Positions 17,878-26,616 of a DNA stretch of 64,000 nucleotides are shown piece after piece. The notes beneath the pieces were generated by a model that worked only from the letters and a program-made list of their open reading frames with translations, had not been told where the DNA came from and ran no database searches. This DNA comes from Tsuneonella litorea (GTDB lineage: Bacteria; Pseudomonadota; Alphaproteobacteria; Sphingomonadales; Sphingomonadaceae), in NCBI RefSeq assembly GCF_025154015.1, contig NZ_JAOAMV010000002.1:62001-126000 (forward strand), written 5' to 3'. The translations under genes and the position numbers were made by a program. Numbering within the stretch: position 1 is the first letter of the stretch; every line of letters begins with the position of its first letter.

Positions 17878-19228
17878 ACTGCTTGATGAGATCGTAGAGA
17901 GTCGGCCGGCTGATCCCGAGCAGCTTGGCAGTGCTCGATATGTTGCCTTCGCTCCGCGCAAGCGCATGGCGGATCATGGTCCGGTCGGACCGCTCGCGCG
18001 CGCTCTTGAGGTTGAGCACTTCGGCCGCCTCGTCGCCCGCCTCGGGAGCGAGATCGAGATCTTCTGCGCCCACCAACTTGCTGTCGGTCATGATCACCGC
18101 GCGTTTCACGCGGTTCTCGAGTTCGCGCACGTTGCCGGGCCACCCCCATCCGTCGATCGCTGCCAGCGCGTCTGGCGCGAATCCCTTGACCGATGGGTTC
18201 ATCTCGGCGGCGAACCGCTGCAGGAAAGCCTTGGCGAGCAGCACCGCGTCCCCGGGGCGCTCGGCGAGAGTGGGAATCCGCACGACGATCTCGGCAAGGC
18301 GATAGAACAGGTCCTCGCGGAACGTGCCCGAGGCGATCATCGCTTCAAGGTCCTGGTGCGTGGCACAGACGATCCGGGTATCGACCGGGATCGCGGTTCT
18401 CCCGCCGATGCGCTCGATCGTGCGCTCCTGGAGGAACCGCAGCAGCTTGACCTGCAGGGCAAGCGGGATGTCGCCGACTTCATCGAGGAACAGGGTGCCG
18501 CCGTGTGCCTGTTCGATCTTGCCTTCGGTGCTCTTGACGGCGCCCGTAAAGGCGCCCTTTTCGTGCCCGAAAAGTTCCGCCTCGAGCAAGGTTTCGGGAA
18601 TGGCGGCGCAGTTGAGCGCGACGAACGCGCCGCTGCGCCGGTCACTCGCGTCGTGCAGGCCGCGGGCGAGCAGTTCCTTGCCCGTGCCGCTCGCCCCCAG
18701 GAGCATGACCGACACCTTGGTGTTGGCCACCCGCTCGATCGTGCGCGCGACCTTCGCCATTTCGGGGGCAGCGGTGATCAGCGAGCCGAGTACGGTCTTG
18801 TCCTCGCCGACCTTCGCCGCGAGGCGACGGTTCTCGGCCTCGATCTCGTACAGCGCAAAGGCACGGCGCACGATGAGGCCGAGCGCGTCGATATCGACCG
18901 GCTTCTGGTAGAAATCGTACGCTCCCCGCTCGATCGCGGTAAGCGCGCTCTCCCGCGCGCCGTGGCCCGACGCGACGATCACCTTCGTATCCGGCTTCAG
19001 CGCCATTATGGCGTCGAGCACCGCGAACCCTTCGCTTGTGCCGTCGGGATCGGGAGGAAGGCCCAGGTCGAGCGTGACGACCGCCGGCTCGTCGCTGCGC
19101 AATGCGGCGAGCGCGCTTTCGCGGTCGCCGGCGATGACCACGTCGAAATCCTCGTAGGCCCATTTGAGCTGCGCCTGCAGGCCCTCGTCATCCTCGACCA
19201 CGAGCAGTTTCTGTCTGTGCTGGGCCAT
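17861..19228 (-). CDS. prsR: PrsR, PEP-CTERM-box response regulator (sigma54-dependent activator)
   Basis: The 455-residue protein has a receiver domain with Asp54 (VVTLDLGLP), an AAA+ domain with Walker A GASGTGKE near residue 170 and the sigma54-contacting GAFTGA near residue 234, and a C-terminal Fis-type HTH (NISSTAKLLGISRPTLYDLI). This order is that of PrsR, which with PrsK and RpoN turns on PEP-CTERM protein and exopolysaccharide genes. The start at 19228 touches the prsK stop, so the kinase and regulator are made together. No exosortase gene is in the window. Confidence 0.9.
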   Translation of the reverse strand: MAQHRQKLLVVEDDEGLQAQLKWAYEDFDVVIAGDRESALAALRSDEPAVVTLDLGLPPDPDGTSEGFAVLDAIMALKPDTKVIVASGHGARESALTAIERGAYDFYQKPVDIDALGLIVRRAFALYEIEAENRRLAAKVGEDKTVLGSLITAAPEMAKVARTIERVANTKVSVMLLGASGTGKELLARGLHDASDRRSGAFVALNCAAIPETLLEAELFGHEKGAFTGAVKSTEGKIEQAHGGTLFLDEVGDIPLALQVKLLRFLQERTIERIGGRTAIPVDTRIVCATHQDLEAMIASGTFREDLFYRLAEIVVRIPTLAERPGDAVLLAKAFLQRFAAEMNPSVKGFAPDALAAIDGWGWPGNVRELENRVKRAVIMTDSKLVGAEDLDLAPEAGDEAAEVLNLKSARERSDRTMIRHALARSEGNISSTAKLLGISRPTLYDLIKQYDLST

Positions 19229-21327
19229 CAGGCGGCCTCCTCTTGAGCGGTCTGCCGCCCGCCGATGAAACCGGCGGCGGCTGAAAGCGGCAGAACTGCC
19301 GCAAAGCGGGTGCCCAGCCCTTCGCGGGATTCGACGTCGAGCCGGCCGCCCATCGCCCTGATGAGCTCACGCGCCTCGAAGGCCCCGATCCCGAAGCCGC
19401 CGTCCTTGGAAGAAACGAAGGGCCTGAACAGCTTTTCGCGGACGAATTGCGGGCTCATGCCCGTGCCGGAATCGACCACTTCGAGGCGCCCCTGCAAGCC
19501 GTCGCAAGATACTTCGAGATAGACCGGCATGTCCGGCGGGCTGGCGTCGATCCCGTTCTGGACGAGATGCACCAGAGCCTGTTCGAGGGCTTCGGAATCG
19601 GCGAGCACGAGGCAGCGGTCGGCGCGCGTGACCTCGACAGGATGAGTCCCCGCATATCGCTCCGCGATACGCTCGGCGACGAGCGCGAGGTCGACCGGAG
19701 CCCGGGCCGCACCCCCCGTCGCGCCGTAGCGGCCGAGGCGGGCGATGAGCGCGTTGAGCTTGCCTACGCTCTTGGTCAGGGTCACCAGCATATCGGCGCG
19801 GAATTCGGGGTTGTCGGCGTGACGCTCGGCATTGCGGGCAAGCAGCGACAGTTGGCTGGCGAGGTTCTTGATGTCGTGCATCACGAACGCCATCCGGCGA
19901 TTGAACTCGTCGAACCGCGAAGCCTCGATCAGCGCCTCGTGACCGGCCTGCTCGGCGATGTAGCTGGCAAGCTGCCGCCCGACGACCTTGAGAAGATCGA
20001 AATCCTCCCAGTCGAGTCGCCGCGCGATCGGCGGACGAGCCAGGATCGCCACCCCGACGAGCCGGCCGAAATGGACGAGCGGGACCACTGCCCAGGCCAG
20101 CGCGTCGCGCACCAGCCAGTCTGGCATGAGCCCCTCCTGCCCGTCCCGGGCTTCGTCCAGCTCGACCACGGTTCCGGTTCGCTCGAGCCAGGCAAGCAGA
20201 CCCGTCTCGAACGGAACCGCGGGCACCCTGAAGTCGCTCCATTGCCAGCACCCCGCGAGCGCGAGGCCGCCCTCGTCGGCAGGCAGAAGCAGGACCGCGC
20301 CCCGGCTGTCGGTGATGTCGGCGAGAGCCTGGGCGGCGCGGATCGGCAGCGCCGGGGCGTCCGGACCGGCACGGCCGATCGTACCGGTGAAACGCAGCCA
20401 CTCGGCGCGATAATCGTAGCGATGCTGAAACAGGTGCTTGAAAGCCTTGACCCGCAACCAGCCCCGGACTCGCTTGGACGGCAGCCACAGGATCGCGAAG
20501 GTCGCGGCGGCGAACAGGAAGCCGACCTGCGCCAAGCGCGTCACTCCGTCGCCCAGAAGGCTAAGCGATTGCGCGATGAGGGTGATGGCGACCAGGTATC
20601 CGCCGATGACGAGGAGCGACAGCGACTGGAACGCCACTGTCCGGCTGGGGAGGATCCTGAGCTCGGCCGCGCGGGCGTTTGCCCCGATGGCGAACAGCAC
20701 GGCGACCATTCCGGCAACGAGGCCCCGCAGCGCGACCAGCTCGGGCGGAAAGTTGTCGCCGATCCACGTCAGCGCATAGAGGTTTAGCTGCCATGCCCAC
20801 ATTCCGGCCAGCGCGGCCGCCGGCCAGCGGAGGACCTGCCGCGATACGCTCGAAGCGCCGGCGTAAAGGTTGTGCAGCAACACCAGCGCGCCCACGGCGA
20901 CGAGGGCGCGCAGCAGTACCGAGATCGAGAGCGCGACCGCGTGGACCGGTGCCGAGTGGCCGAAGCGCAGGTCGAGCACGAGAATGGCAGGCTGGAGGCA
21001 TTCCACGAGAGCAAGCACGAAGACGAGCGGCCGGATCGGCGCGAGGCTGTGGTCGCGGCCATCGTTGCCGAACAACCGGTACAGGACCAGCAGCCACGCG
21101 AGGTTGCGCGCCGAATCGATCAGGCCGGCCCAGCTCGTGCCGGGCCCCCAGGCCGCGTTGGTCACGCACCAGGCGGCGCTGAGCGCGATCGCGGCGATCA
21201 CCGCGCTGCGTTCGCGCCGGGGTTGGCCGCTGCGCTTCGCAAGTACCAGGACCACGACCGCACAGGCCACTGCGCCGCCCAGGTTCAGGAAGAACCCGAC
21301 AAGTTGCCAGATCGAGGCGTGCCCCAT
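19228..21327 (-). CDS. prsK: PrsK, PEP-CTERM system sensor histidine kinase
   Basis: The 699-residue protein begins with eight to ten hydrophobic helices (residues 7-310), followed by a GAF-like domain (about 330-470), a phosphoacceptor His in FVMHDIKNLASQL (near 487), and a HATPase domain with ALVHLVQNGIDASP and DSGTGMSPQFV. It is the membrane sensor partner of PrsR and belongs to the PrsK branch by architecture and neighbourhood. It has a typical length for the family (about 680-700). The signal sensed is unknown. The sugar transferase gene lies one base upstream. Confidence 0.9.
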   Translation of the reverse strand: MGHASIWQLVGFFLNLGGAVACAVVVLVLAKRSGQPRRERSAVIAAIALSAAWCVTNAAWGPGTSWAGLIDSARNLAWLLVLYRLFGNDGRDHSLAPIRPLVFVLALVECLQPAILVLDLRFGHSAPVHAVALSISVLLRALVAVGALVLLHNLYAGASSVSRQVLRWPAAALAGMWAWQLNLYALTWIGDNFPPELVALRGLVAGMVAVLFAIGANARAAELRILPSRTVAFQSLSLLVIGGYLVAITLIAQSLSLLGDGVTRLAQVGFLFAAATFAILWLPSKRVRGWLRVKAFKHLFQHRYDYRAEWLRFTGTIGRAGPDAPALPIRAAQALADITDSRGAVLLLPADEGGLALAGCWQWSDFRVPAVPFETGLLAWLERTGTVVELDEARDGQEGLMPDWLVRDALAWAVVPLVHFGRLVGVAILARPPIARRLDWEDFDLLKVVGRQLASYIAEQAGHEALIEASRFDEFNRRMAFVMHDIKNLASQLSLLARNAERHADNPEFRADMLVTLTKSVGKLNALIARLGRYGATGGAARAPVDLALVAERIAERYAGTHPVEVTRADRCLVLADSEALEQALVHLVQNGIDASPPDMPVYLEVSCDGLQGRLEVVDSGTGMSPQFVREKLFRPFVSSKDGGFGIGAFEARELIRAMGGRLDVESREGLGTRFAAVLPLSAAAGFIGGRQTAQEEAA

Positions 21328-21328
21328 C

Positions 21329-22714
21329 TCAGCGGGCTCCTTCGGGCCAGAGCACCACGCGGACCGTCTGGAGCAGGATCAGGAGGTCAAGGAACGGGGT
21401 ATAGTTCTTGGCGTAGTAGAGATCGTATTCGAGCTTGGCGCGCGCGTCCTCGACGCTGGCGCCATACGGATAGTTGATCTGGGCCCATCCCGTGATCCCC
21501 GGCTTCACCATGTGACGTTCGGCATAATAGGGCAGCTTGTCCTCGAGATCGGTGACGAAGGCCGGAACTTCGGGTCGGGGACCGACGAAGCTCATCCGCC
21601 CGGCAAGCACGGTCCAGACCTGGGGAAGTTCGTCGATCCGGACCTTGCGGATGAACCGTCCGAGCCGGGTGATGCGCGGATCGTCCTTCTCCGCCCACTT
21701 CGCGCCGCCCGCTTCCGCGTCGAGCCGCATCGAGCGCAGCTTGAGCACGGTGAACGGCTGTCCGTATAGCCCGATGCGGGTTTGCCGGAAGAAGGCCGGC
21801 CCCTTGCTGTCGATCCTGACCAGCAGGGCGAACACCGCGATCAGCGGAAACGTCAGCGCCAGCAGCAGCCCGCTCGCGACGATGTCGAACACCCGCTTCG
21901 CCGCGCTCGACAGCATCCTGCCGCTCGAAAAGCCATCGGAAAAGATGAGCCAGCTCGGGTTGAGCGTGTCGAGATCGACCCGGCCGGTTTCGCGCTCGAG
22001 AAAGCTCGAGAAGTCGTTGACGTGAACCCCGTGGGTCTTGATCCGCAGGAGATCCTTCAACGGAAGCGAGTTGCGCCGCTCCTCGAGGGCGAGGACGACC
22101 TCGCTCGCGCCGATGTTCTCGACGAAGCGTCCCAGGTCATGGATGGCACTGCGCGGGATCGCTTCGTCGAGCTGCGGCGTGCCTTCGTTCATGCCGATGA
22201 AACTGACCACGGCGAACCCGCTCTCCGGTCGTTCGGCGAGCGCCTTGATGCGGCGGGCACGCTCTCCCGCGCCGAGCACCAGGACCCGCCTCCGGAACGC
22301 CGCGGTACCGATCACGCTGCCCACCAGCATCCGGTTGGCCATCAGCAGTCCGATCGCGAAGATCATCGCGTAGAGCAGCGTCGAACGCCAGAAGGTGTGC
22401 CCCGGCAGCATGAACTCGATGACCGAAAGCGCGATGATCCCGAGGCTTACCGCGACGAGCAGACGCGCCCCCGCGTAGCGCATCGAGCGCAGGGCATCGG
22501 CACCGTACGTGCCCACAGCGATCATCGCCAGCCAGACGGTGCCCGCGAACCCCGCGAGCATCGGCAAGCGGTCGCCAATGACGCCTGCTTCAGTCCCGAT
22601 CTGGGAAGCGCGCAGGAGCCATGCGGACTCCCCCGCGACGAGCAGCAGGACGAGGTCGAACAGCCCGAGCAGCATCACCGCGTGCGGGATGTAATGCTTG
22701 AAAAGACGGATCAT
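21329..22714 (-). CDS. PEP-CTERM/XrtA-associated sugar transferase (priming glycosyltransferase)
   Basis: From ATG 22714 the product is 461 residues: four or five N-terminal hydrophobic helices, a Rossmann-like CoA-binding middle (VLVLGAGERARRI), and a C-terminal bacterial sugar transferase domain with KRVFDIVASG, LKLRSMRLDAE, RIDELPQVW and PGITGWAQI. Such enzymes put the first sugar phosphate on undecaprenyl phosphate for exopolysaccharide. With PrsK/PrsR directly downstream it matches the TIGR03013 XrtA-linked group. Upstream lies a GTAAA-C-TTTAC palindrome that may bind a regulator. Confidence 0.88.
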   Translation of the reverse strand: MIRLFKHYIPHAVMLLGLFDLVLLLVAGESAWLLRASQIGTEAGVIGDRLPMLAGFAGTVWLAMIAVGTYGADALRSMRYAGARLLVAVSLGIIALSVIEFMLPGHTFWRSTLLYAMIFAIGLLMANRMLVGSVIGTAAFRRRVLVLGAGERARRIKALAERPESGFAVVSFIGMNEGTPQLDEAIPRSAIHDLGRFVENIGASEVVLALEERRNSLPLKDLLRIKTHGVHVNDFSSFLERETGRVDLDTLNPSWLIFSDGFSSGRMLSSAAKRVFDIVASGLLLALTFPLIAVFALLVRIDSKGPAFFRQTRIGLYGQPFTVLKLRSMRLDAEAGGAKWAEKDDPRITRLGRFIRKVRIDELPQVWTVLAGRMSFVGPRPEVPAFVTDLEDKLPYYAERHMVKPGITGWAQINYPYGASVEDARAKLEYDLYYAKNYTPFLDLLILLQTVRVVLWPEGAR

Positions 22715-22778
22715 CGTCTCGGTCCGGGGCGCTCCAGTTACGGTAAACGAACCCCTAGGGCCGAGATGTGAAATGTCG

Positions 22779-22789
22779 GTAAACTTTAC
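22779..22789. promoter_or_regulatory. Palindromic operator candidate upstream of the sugar transferase-prsKR operon
   Basis: GTAAACTTTAC is an inverted repeat of two 5-base arms around a single base, placed 65 bases before the ATG at 22714. It stands out as AT-rich within GC-rich sequence. A second similar half-site, GTAAAC, occurs about 35 bases nearer the gene (22743-22748). PrsR autoregulation would be a natural reading, but I cannot confirm the consensus and see no clear -24/-12 sigma54 element. Confidence 0.4.
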
Positions 22790-22888
22790 ACCTGATCCCG
22801 ATCGCCTGCGACCGTCACGCAGGATGAGCACCGGTTTCGCTGCGGAACGACCTTATCAGGCGTCCCGCAGCGACACTGGAGCAGGGGT

Positions 22889-23179
22889 CTAGTTGGTGTT
22901 GAGGTTGTCCGCGGCGTCCTGCGCGGCATCGCCGACCTGCTGGGCCGCCTCCCCGACATTGTTCGCGGCGTTCTCGATCGCGTTGTCCTTCGCGACCTCG
23001 GATCCGCTCATGTTGGAAAAGATGAAGACACCGGCGATGACAGCGATGATCAGGACGATGGCGATAAGCCAGCCCGATCCGCCGCCGCTGCGGGTCTCGC
23101 CATCGGTGATGACGGTGTGCGTGGTGTGGGTGTCGCCCGTGACAGGATCACGGGTTTCGGTAATGCGCTCTTCGGTCAT
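22889..23179 (-). CDS. Small single-pass membrane protein, stress-regulated
   Basis: The 96-residue product from ATG 23179 has a Thr/Asp-rich hydrophilic N-terminus, one transmembrane helix (about residues 37-56, WLIAIVLIIAVIAGVFIF) and an Ala/Asn/Asp-rich C-terminal helix with a repeated pattern (AANNVGEAAQQVGDAAQDA) like amphipathic stress proteins. Function unknown. A GGAAC-N17-CGTT promoter lies upstream, so the general stress sigma factor probably controls it. A GGGA site precedes the ATG. Confidence 0.75.
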   Translation of the reverse strand: MTEERITETRDPVTGDTHTTHTVITDGETRSGGGSGWLIAIVLIIAVIAGVFIFSNMSGSEVAKDNAIENAANNVGEAAQQVGDAAQDAADNLNTN

Positions 23180-23208
23180 CGGGAATCTCCCTGGTGGAAT
23201 GCGGCGCA

Positions 23209-23234
23209 AACGCGGCCCGGGCCGCGGGGGTTCC
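23209..23234 (-). promoter_or_regulatory. EcfG (general stress sigma)-type promoter
   Basis: On the minus strand GGAAC (23230-23234), 17 bases, then CGTT (23209-23212) match the alphaproteobacterial general-stress consensus. The ATG at 23179 lies 29 bases beyond the -10 element. It has the same spacer length as the promoter at 11054-11079. Confidence 0.7.
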
Positions 23235-23245
23235 GCGATGAATGG

Positions 23246-24622
23246 TTAACCGGCGAAGCGGAACGGGGTCATTCCCTGCTCGACGGGCGAAAACTGCAGT
23301 GCGGTGCCCCGCGGAGGGAGCGAACGCTGCAGGCAACCCGCGACATGGCAATCGGCGCAGCCCCGTCCGATCAGGACCGCATCTTCCGCTCGCAGCGAGA
23401 CGCCCCGCGCCGGGGCGAGATCGCCCGCGAGCCGCGCCTCGATGCCCAGTGCGACGACGAATTGCGACGCTTGCAGGTTACCGCGTCCTTCGACGGTGCG
23501 CGCCAGGGTGAACCAGTGCGCAGGGGCTGCCCCGCTTCCATCGACCAGAACGGTCTGCACGCAGATTTCTCCCGCGCGCTCGAACGCACGATGCGCGCGC
23601 CACAAGGGGCAACTCGCATCGCTTTCCAGCCAGGCCGCCCCGCTCGCACCCGAATATCGTTTCGAGAACTGCCCCGCGCGATCGATCCGTGCCATGAAGA
23701 ACGGGAGGCCGCGCTGGCCGACGCGCTGGAGCGTGGTGAGACGATGGGCGAGGCTTTCGAACCCCACCCCGAACCGGCGCATCAGGACCGGCAGGTCGTA
23801 ACCGGTCGAATCGCACGCGCGCAGGAAGCGGCCATAAGGCATGACGAGCGCCGCGGCGGCGTAGGAGGTGACGTGACGCTCGAAGAGCCGCCGCGGGGTT
23901 TCGTCTGCGAATTGCGCGCCAGCGGCGATCGCGCGGATCTGGTCGCGAAATTCGAGCAGGGCGATCTGCGTGGCGAGCTGGAACGTCCGCGACGCGGGGT
24001 CCAGCATCTCGTTGATCTGAAGCTGGCGTGCGTGAAGGTCGAGGCGCCGGACCGTGTCGGGCAATACATCGCGCGGGAGGATGCGGATCGCAAGCTGGTG
24101 CCGCTCGCGCAGCCGCTCGGCGAGCGCGGTATATGTATCCGCCCGGGACAGGCGCAGTTCATCCGCGAGGCCCTCTGCCGCAGTATCGAGGTCGGCGAAA
24201 TGGTTGCGCCAGCGCTCGATCTCGCGGCGAGCCGCCTGGGTCGGGTCGTCGCGCCGTTCGGCGGGACCTGTGTTGTCGTAGAGCCTGGCGAACGCGGCCG
24301 CGGCCTGCGGGGCGGCGGCGAGGAACTCCTGGAGCTCCTCGCGGTCGATCCCGAGGTCGGCAAAGCGTTCGTCGGCCATGCGGCGGGCCAGCCCGTCGAG
24401 GCCCCCGATCGATTCGTCCTCGCGGAGCGCGCGCGGGTCGAAGTCGAACGCGTCGACGATCTTGATGATGACGTTTGCCGACAGCGGGCGCTGGTTTCGC
24501 TCGATCAGGTTGAGGTAGGAAGCCGAGATGCCGAGCCGCGCGGCCATGGCGCTCTGCGTCAGACCTTCGCGCTTGCGTAGGCGGCGGAGAGCCGGGCCGG
24601 CGAATATAGCGGCTTCGGTCAT
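23246..24622 (-). CDS. Short-chain fatty acyl transcriptional regulator (ScfR/RamB-like)
   Basis: The 458-residue protein has an N-terminal XRE-type HTH (residues about 10-62, with GLTQSAMAARLGISASYLNLIER), a middle IrrE/DUF955-like region and a C-terminal DUF2083-type domain with a Cys cluster (CADCHVAGC). This architecture is that of the RamB/ScfR regulators of acetate and glyoxylate-cycle genes, which sense acyl-CoA-type signals. It is divergent from isocitrate lyase, and an inverted repeat abuts its start codon, so it likely controls both itself and the lyase. Direction of control (repressor or activator) is not visible. Confidence 0.9.
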   Translation of the reverse strand: MTEAAIFAGPALRRLRKREGLTQSAMAARLGISASYLNLIERNQRPLSANVIIKIVDAFDFDPRALREDESIGGLDGLARRMADERFADLGIDREELQEFLAAAPQAAAAFARLYDNTGPAERRDDPTQAARREIERWRNHFADLDTAAEGLADELRLSRADTYTALAERLRERHQLAIRILPRDVLPDTVRRLDLHARQLQINEMLDPASRTFQLATQIALLEFRDQIRAIAAGAQFADETPRRLFERHVTSYAAAALVMPYGRFLRACDSTGYDLPVLMRRFGVGFESLAHRLTTLQRVGQRGLPFFMARIDRAGQFSKRYSGASGAAWLESDASCPLWRAHRAFERAGEICVQTVLVDGSGAAPAHWFTLARTVEGRGNLQASQFVVALGIEARLAGDLAPARGVSLRAEDAVLIGRGCADCHVAGCLQRSLPPRGTALQFSPVEQGMTPFRFAG

Positions 24623-24640
24623 TTGTAATTTCCTTTACAA
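24623..24640. promoter_or_regulatory. Inverted-repeat operator candidate between regulator and isocitrate lyase genes
   Basis: TTGTAATTTCCTTTACAA has perfect 6-base arms (TTGTAA/TTACAA) around 6 bases and lies directly against the regulator's start codon at 24622. A related half-site, TTTCCTGTAAA, occurs at 24683-24693 closer to the lyase. The AT-rich sites suggest binding of the adjacent regulator; autoregulation is likely from the position. Confidence 0.6.
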
Positions 24641-24759
24641 CTTTACCGAATATCATGCCCTCATCCCCGCACTAAGACAAGATTTCCTGTAAATATTTCG
24701 TGTGAACGGGGGGCTCGTGCGTCATACCGATGTCACTTCCTCCTCACGGGACACACGTT

Positions 24760-26358
24760 ATGACTTACCAGACGAGCATCACCGACTTCCGCCGGACGAT
24801 CGATCAGGCCGGCCAGGGCTGGAATGCGATCGACGCCGAAAGCGCCGCCCGCATGAAGCTGCAGAACCGCTTTCCCACCGGCCTCGACATCGCGCGCTAC
24901 ACCGCAAGGATCATGCGCGAGGACATGGCGGCCTACGATGCCGACCCGTCGGCCTACACCCAGTCGCTCGGCTGTTGGCACGGCTTCATCGGCCAGCAGA
25001 AAATGATCGCGATCAAGAAGCACTTCGGCACCACCAAGGGCCGTTACCTCTACCTGTCCGGGTGGATGATCGCCGCGCTGCGCAGCGAGTTCGGCCCCCT
25101 GCCCGACCAATCGATGCACGAGAAGACCAGCGTTCCGGCGCTGATCGAGGAACTCTACACCTTCCTTCGCCAGGCCGATGCCCGCGAGCTGGGCGGCCTG
25201 TTCCGCGAGCTCGACAAGGCGCGCGAGAAGGGTGACGAGGTCGAGGCGAAGCGCGTCCAGGCGGCCATCGACGGCTTCCAGACTCACGTCGTGCCGATCA
25301 TCGCCGACATCGACGCCGGCTTCGGCAATCCGGAGGCGACTTACCTCCTTGCCAAGAAGATGATCGAGGCGGGCGCCTGCGCGATCCAGATCGAGAACCA
25401 GGTGTCCGACGAGAAGCAGTGCGGTCACCAGGATGGCAAGGTCACCGTCCCGCACGAGGACTTCCTGCAAAAGATCCGCGCAATCCGCTACGCCTTCCTC
25501 GAGCTGGGCGTGGAAGACGGCGTCATCGTCGCCCGCACCGACAGCCTTGGCGCGGGCCTGACCAAGCAGATCGCCTACAGCAAGGAACCGGGCGATCTCG
25601 GCGACCAGTACAACGCCTTCCTCGACTGCGACGAGGTCGACGCCTCGCAGCTGGGCAACGGAGACGTCCTGATCAGCCGCGACGGCAAGCTCCTGCGGCC
25701 CAAGCGGCTGCCCAGCAACCTCTATCAGTTCCGTCCCGGCACTGGCGAGGACCGCTGCGTGCTCGACTGCATCACGTCACTGCAGAACGGCGCCGACCTG
25801 CTGTGGATCGAGACCGAAAAGCCGCACATCGGCCAGATCGGCGGAATGGTCACCCGCATCCGCGAGGTGATCCCGAACGCCAAGCTGGTCTACAACAACT
25901 CGCCCAGCTTCAACTGGACGCTCAATTTCCGCCAGCAGGTCTACGACGCCTGGGAGGCGGCAGGTAAGGACGTGAGCGGCTATGAGCGCGATCGGCTCAT
26001 GAGCGTCGATTACGACGGCAGCGAGCTGGCGGCCGAGGCCGACGAGCGCATCCGCACCTTCCAGAAGGACGCGGCGCGCGAGGCGGGGATCTTCCACCAC
26101 CTCATTACCCTGCCGACCTACCACACCGCGGCGCTCAGCACCGACAATCTCGCCCGCGAATACTTCGGGGAACAGGGGATGCTCGGCTACGTAAAGAACG
26201 TGCAGCGCGAGGAAATCCGCCAGGGCATCGCCTGCGTGAAGCACCAGAACATGGCCGGCAGCGACATCGGCGACGACCACAAGGAATACTTCGCCGGCGA
26301 AGCCGCCCTCAAGGCGGGCGGCGAGCACAACACGATGAACCAGTTCGCCGCAGCCTGA
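24760..26358 (+). CDS. aceA: Isocitrate lyase
   Basis: The 532-residue enzyme splits isocitrate into glyoxylate and succinate in the glyoxylate bypass, for growth on acetate or fatty acids. The catalytic Cys221 lies in KQCGHQDGK, the variant found in the longer isocitrate lyases such as that of Pseudomonas, instead of KKCGH. Other typical segments are ADIDAGFGN, LVYNNSPSFNW and TLPTYHTAAL. ATG 24760 is chosen over 24730 because it aligns with the family start and is preceded by a purine-rich stretch. Malate synthase is not in the window. Control by the divergent ScfR-like regulator is likely. Confidence 0.95.
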   Translation: MTYQTSITDFRRTIDQAGQGWNAIDAESAARMKLQNRFPTGLDIARYTARIMREDMAAYDADPSAYTQSLGCWHGFIGQQKMIAIKKHFGTTKGRYLYLSGWMIAALRSEFGPLPDQSMHEKTSVPALIEELYTFLRQADARELGGLFRELDKAREKGDEVEAKRVQAAIDGFQTHVVPIIADIDAGFGNPEATYLLAKKMIEAGACAIQIENQVSDEKQCGHQDGKVTVPHEDFLQKIRAIRYAFLELGVEDGVIVARTDSLGAGLTKQIAYSKEPGDLGDQYNAFLDCDEVDASQLGNGDVLISRDGKLLRPKRLPSNLYQFRPGTGEDRCVLDCITSLQNGADLLWIETEKPHIGQIGGMVTRIREVIPNAKLVYNNSPSFNWTLNFRQQVYDAWEAAGKDVSGYERDRLMSVDYDGSELAAEADERIRTFQKDAAREAGIFHHLITLPTYHTAALSTDNLAREYFGEQGMLGYVKNVQREEIRQGIACVKHQNMAGSDIGDDHKEYFAGEAALKAGGEHNTMNQFAAA

Positions 26359-26369
26359 GGATAGAGAGG

Positions 26370-26546
26370 ATGACCACCATGACCGAGGAACGACCGCCAG
26401 AACCCGGCCGCGCCCGCGCGCTGCTGTCGACCGCCGACTTCAGGCTGCTGCGCACCGCTCTGACAGCCTACGCCCGCACGGTCGACGACCGCGACGAGCT
26501 GGCCCGGATCAACGCGCTGCACCACCGGCTCGGGACCTACACCTGA
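26370..26546 (+). CDS. Small protein of unknown function downstream of isocitrate lyase
   Basis: A 58-codon frame begins 11 bases after the aceA stop with an AGAGAGGA ribosome site running up to the ATG. The product is charged and helical (FRLLRTALTAYARTVDDRDELARINALHHRL) with no signal peptide. It is followed by a strong hairpin, which closes an apparent two-gene operon with aceA. I do not recognise the family. A second ATG three codons in is an alternative start. Compact spacing and codon use like the neighbours support it being real. Confidence 0.6.
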   Translation: MTTMTEERPPEPGRARALLSTADFRLLRTALTAYARTVDDRDELARINALHHRLGTYT

Positions 26547-26570
26547 GCTGACCATCTCCTGGGGAGGAGC

Positions 26571-26608
26571 GACGGCCGTCGGGGGACCCCCTTCCCCCGG
26601 CGGCCGTC
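26571..26608 (+). terminator. Strong hairpin ending the aceA operon
   Basis: Fifteen-base arms (26571-26585 and 26594-26608) pair with only one G-T wobble around an 8-base loop. No U-run follows, so it may act as a rho-assisted terminator or a 3'-protecting structure. It lies 24 bases after the stop of the 58-residue gene. Confidence 0.6.
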
Positions 26609-26616
26609 AACGCGTT

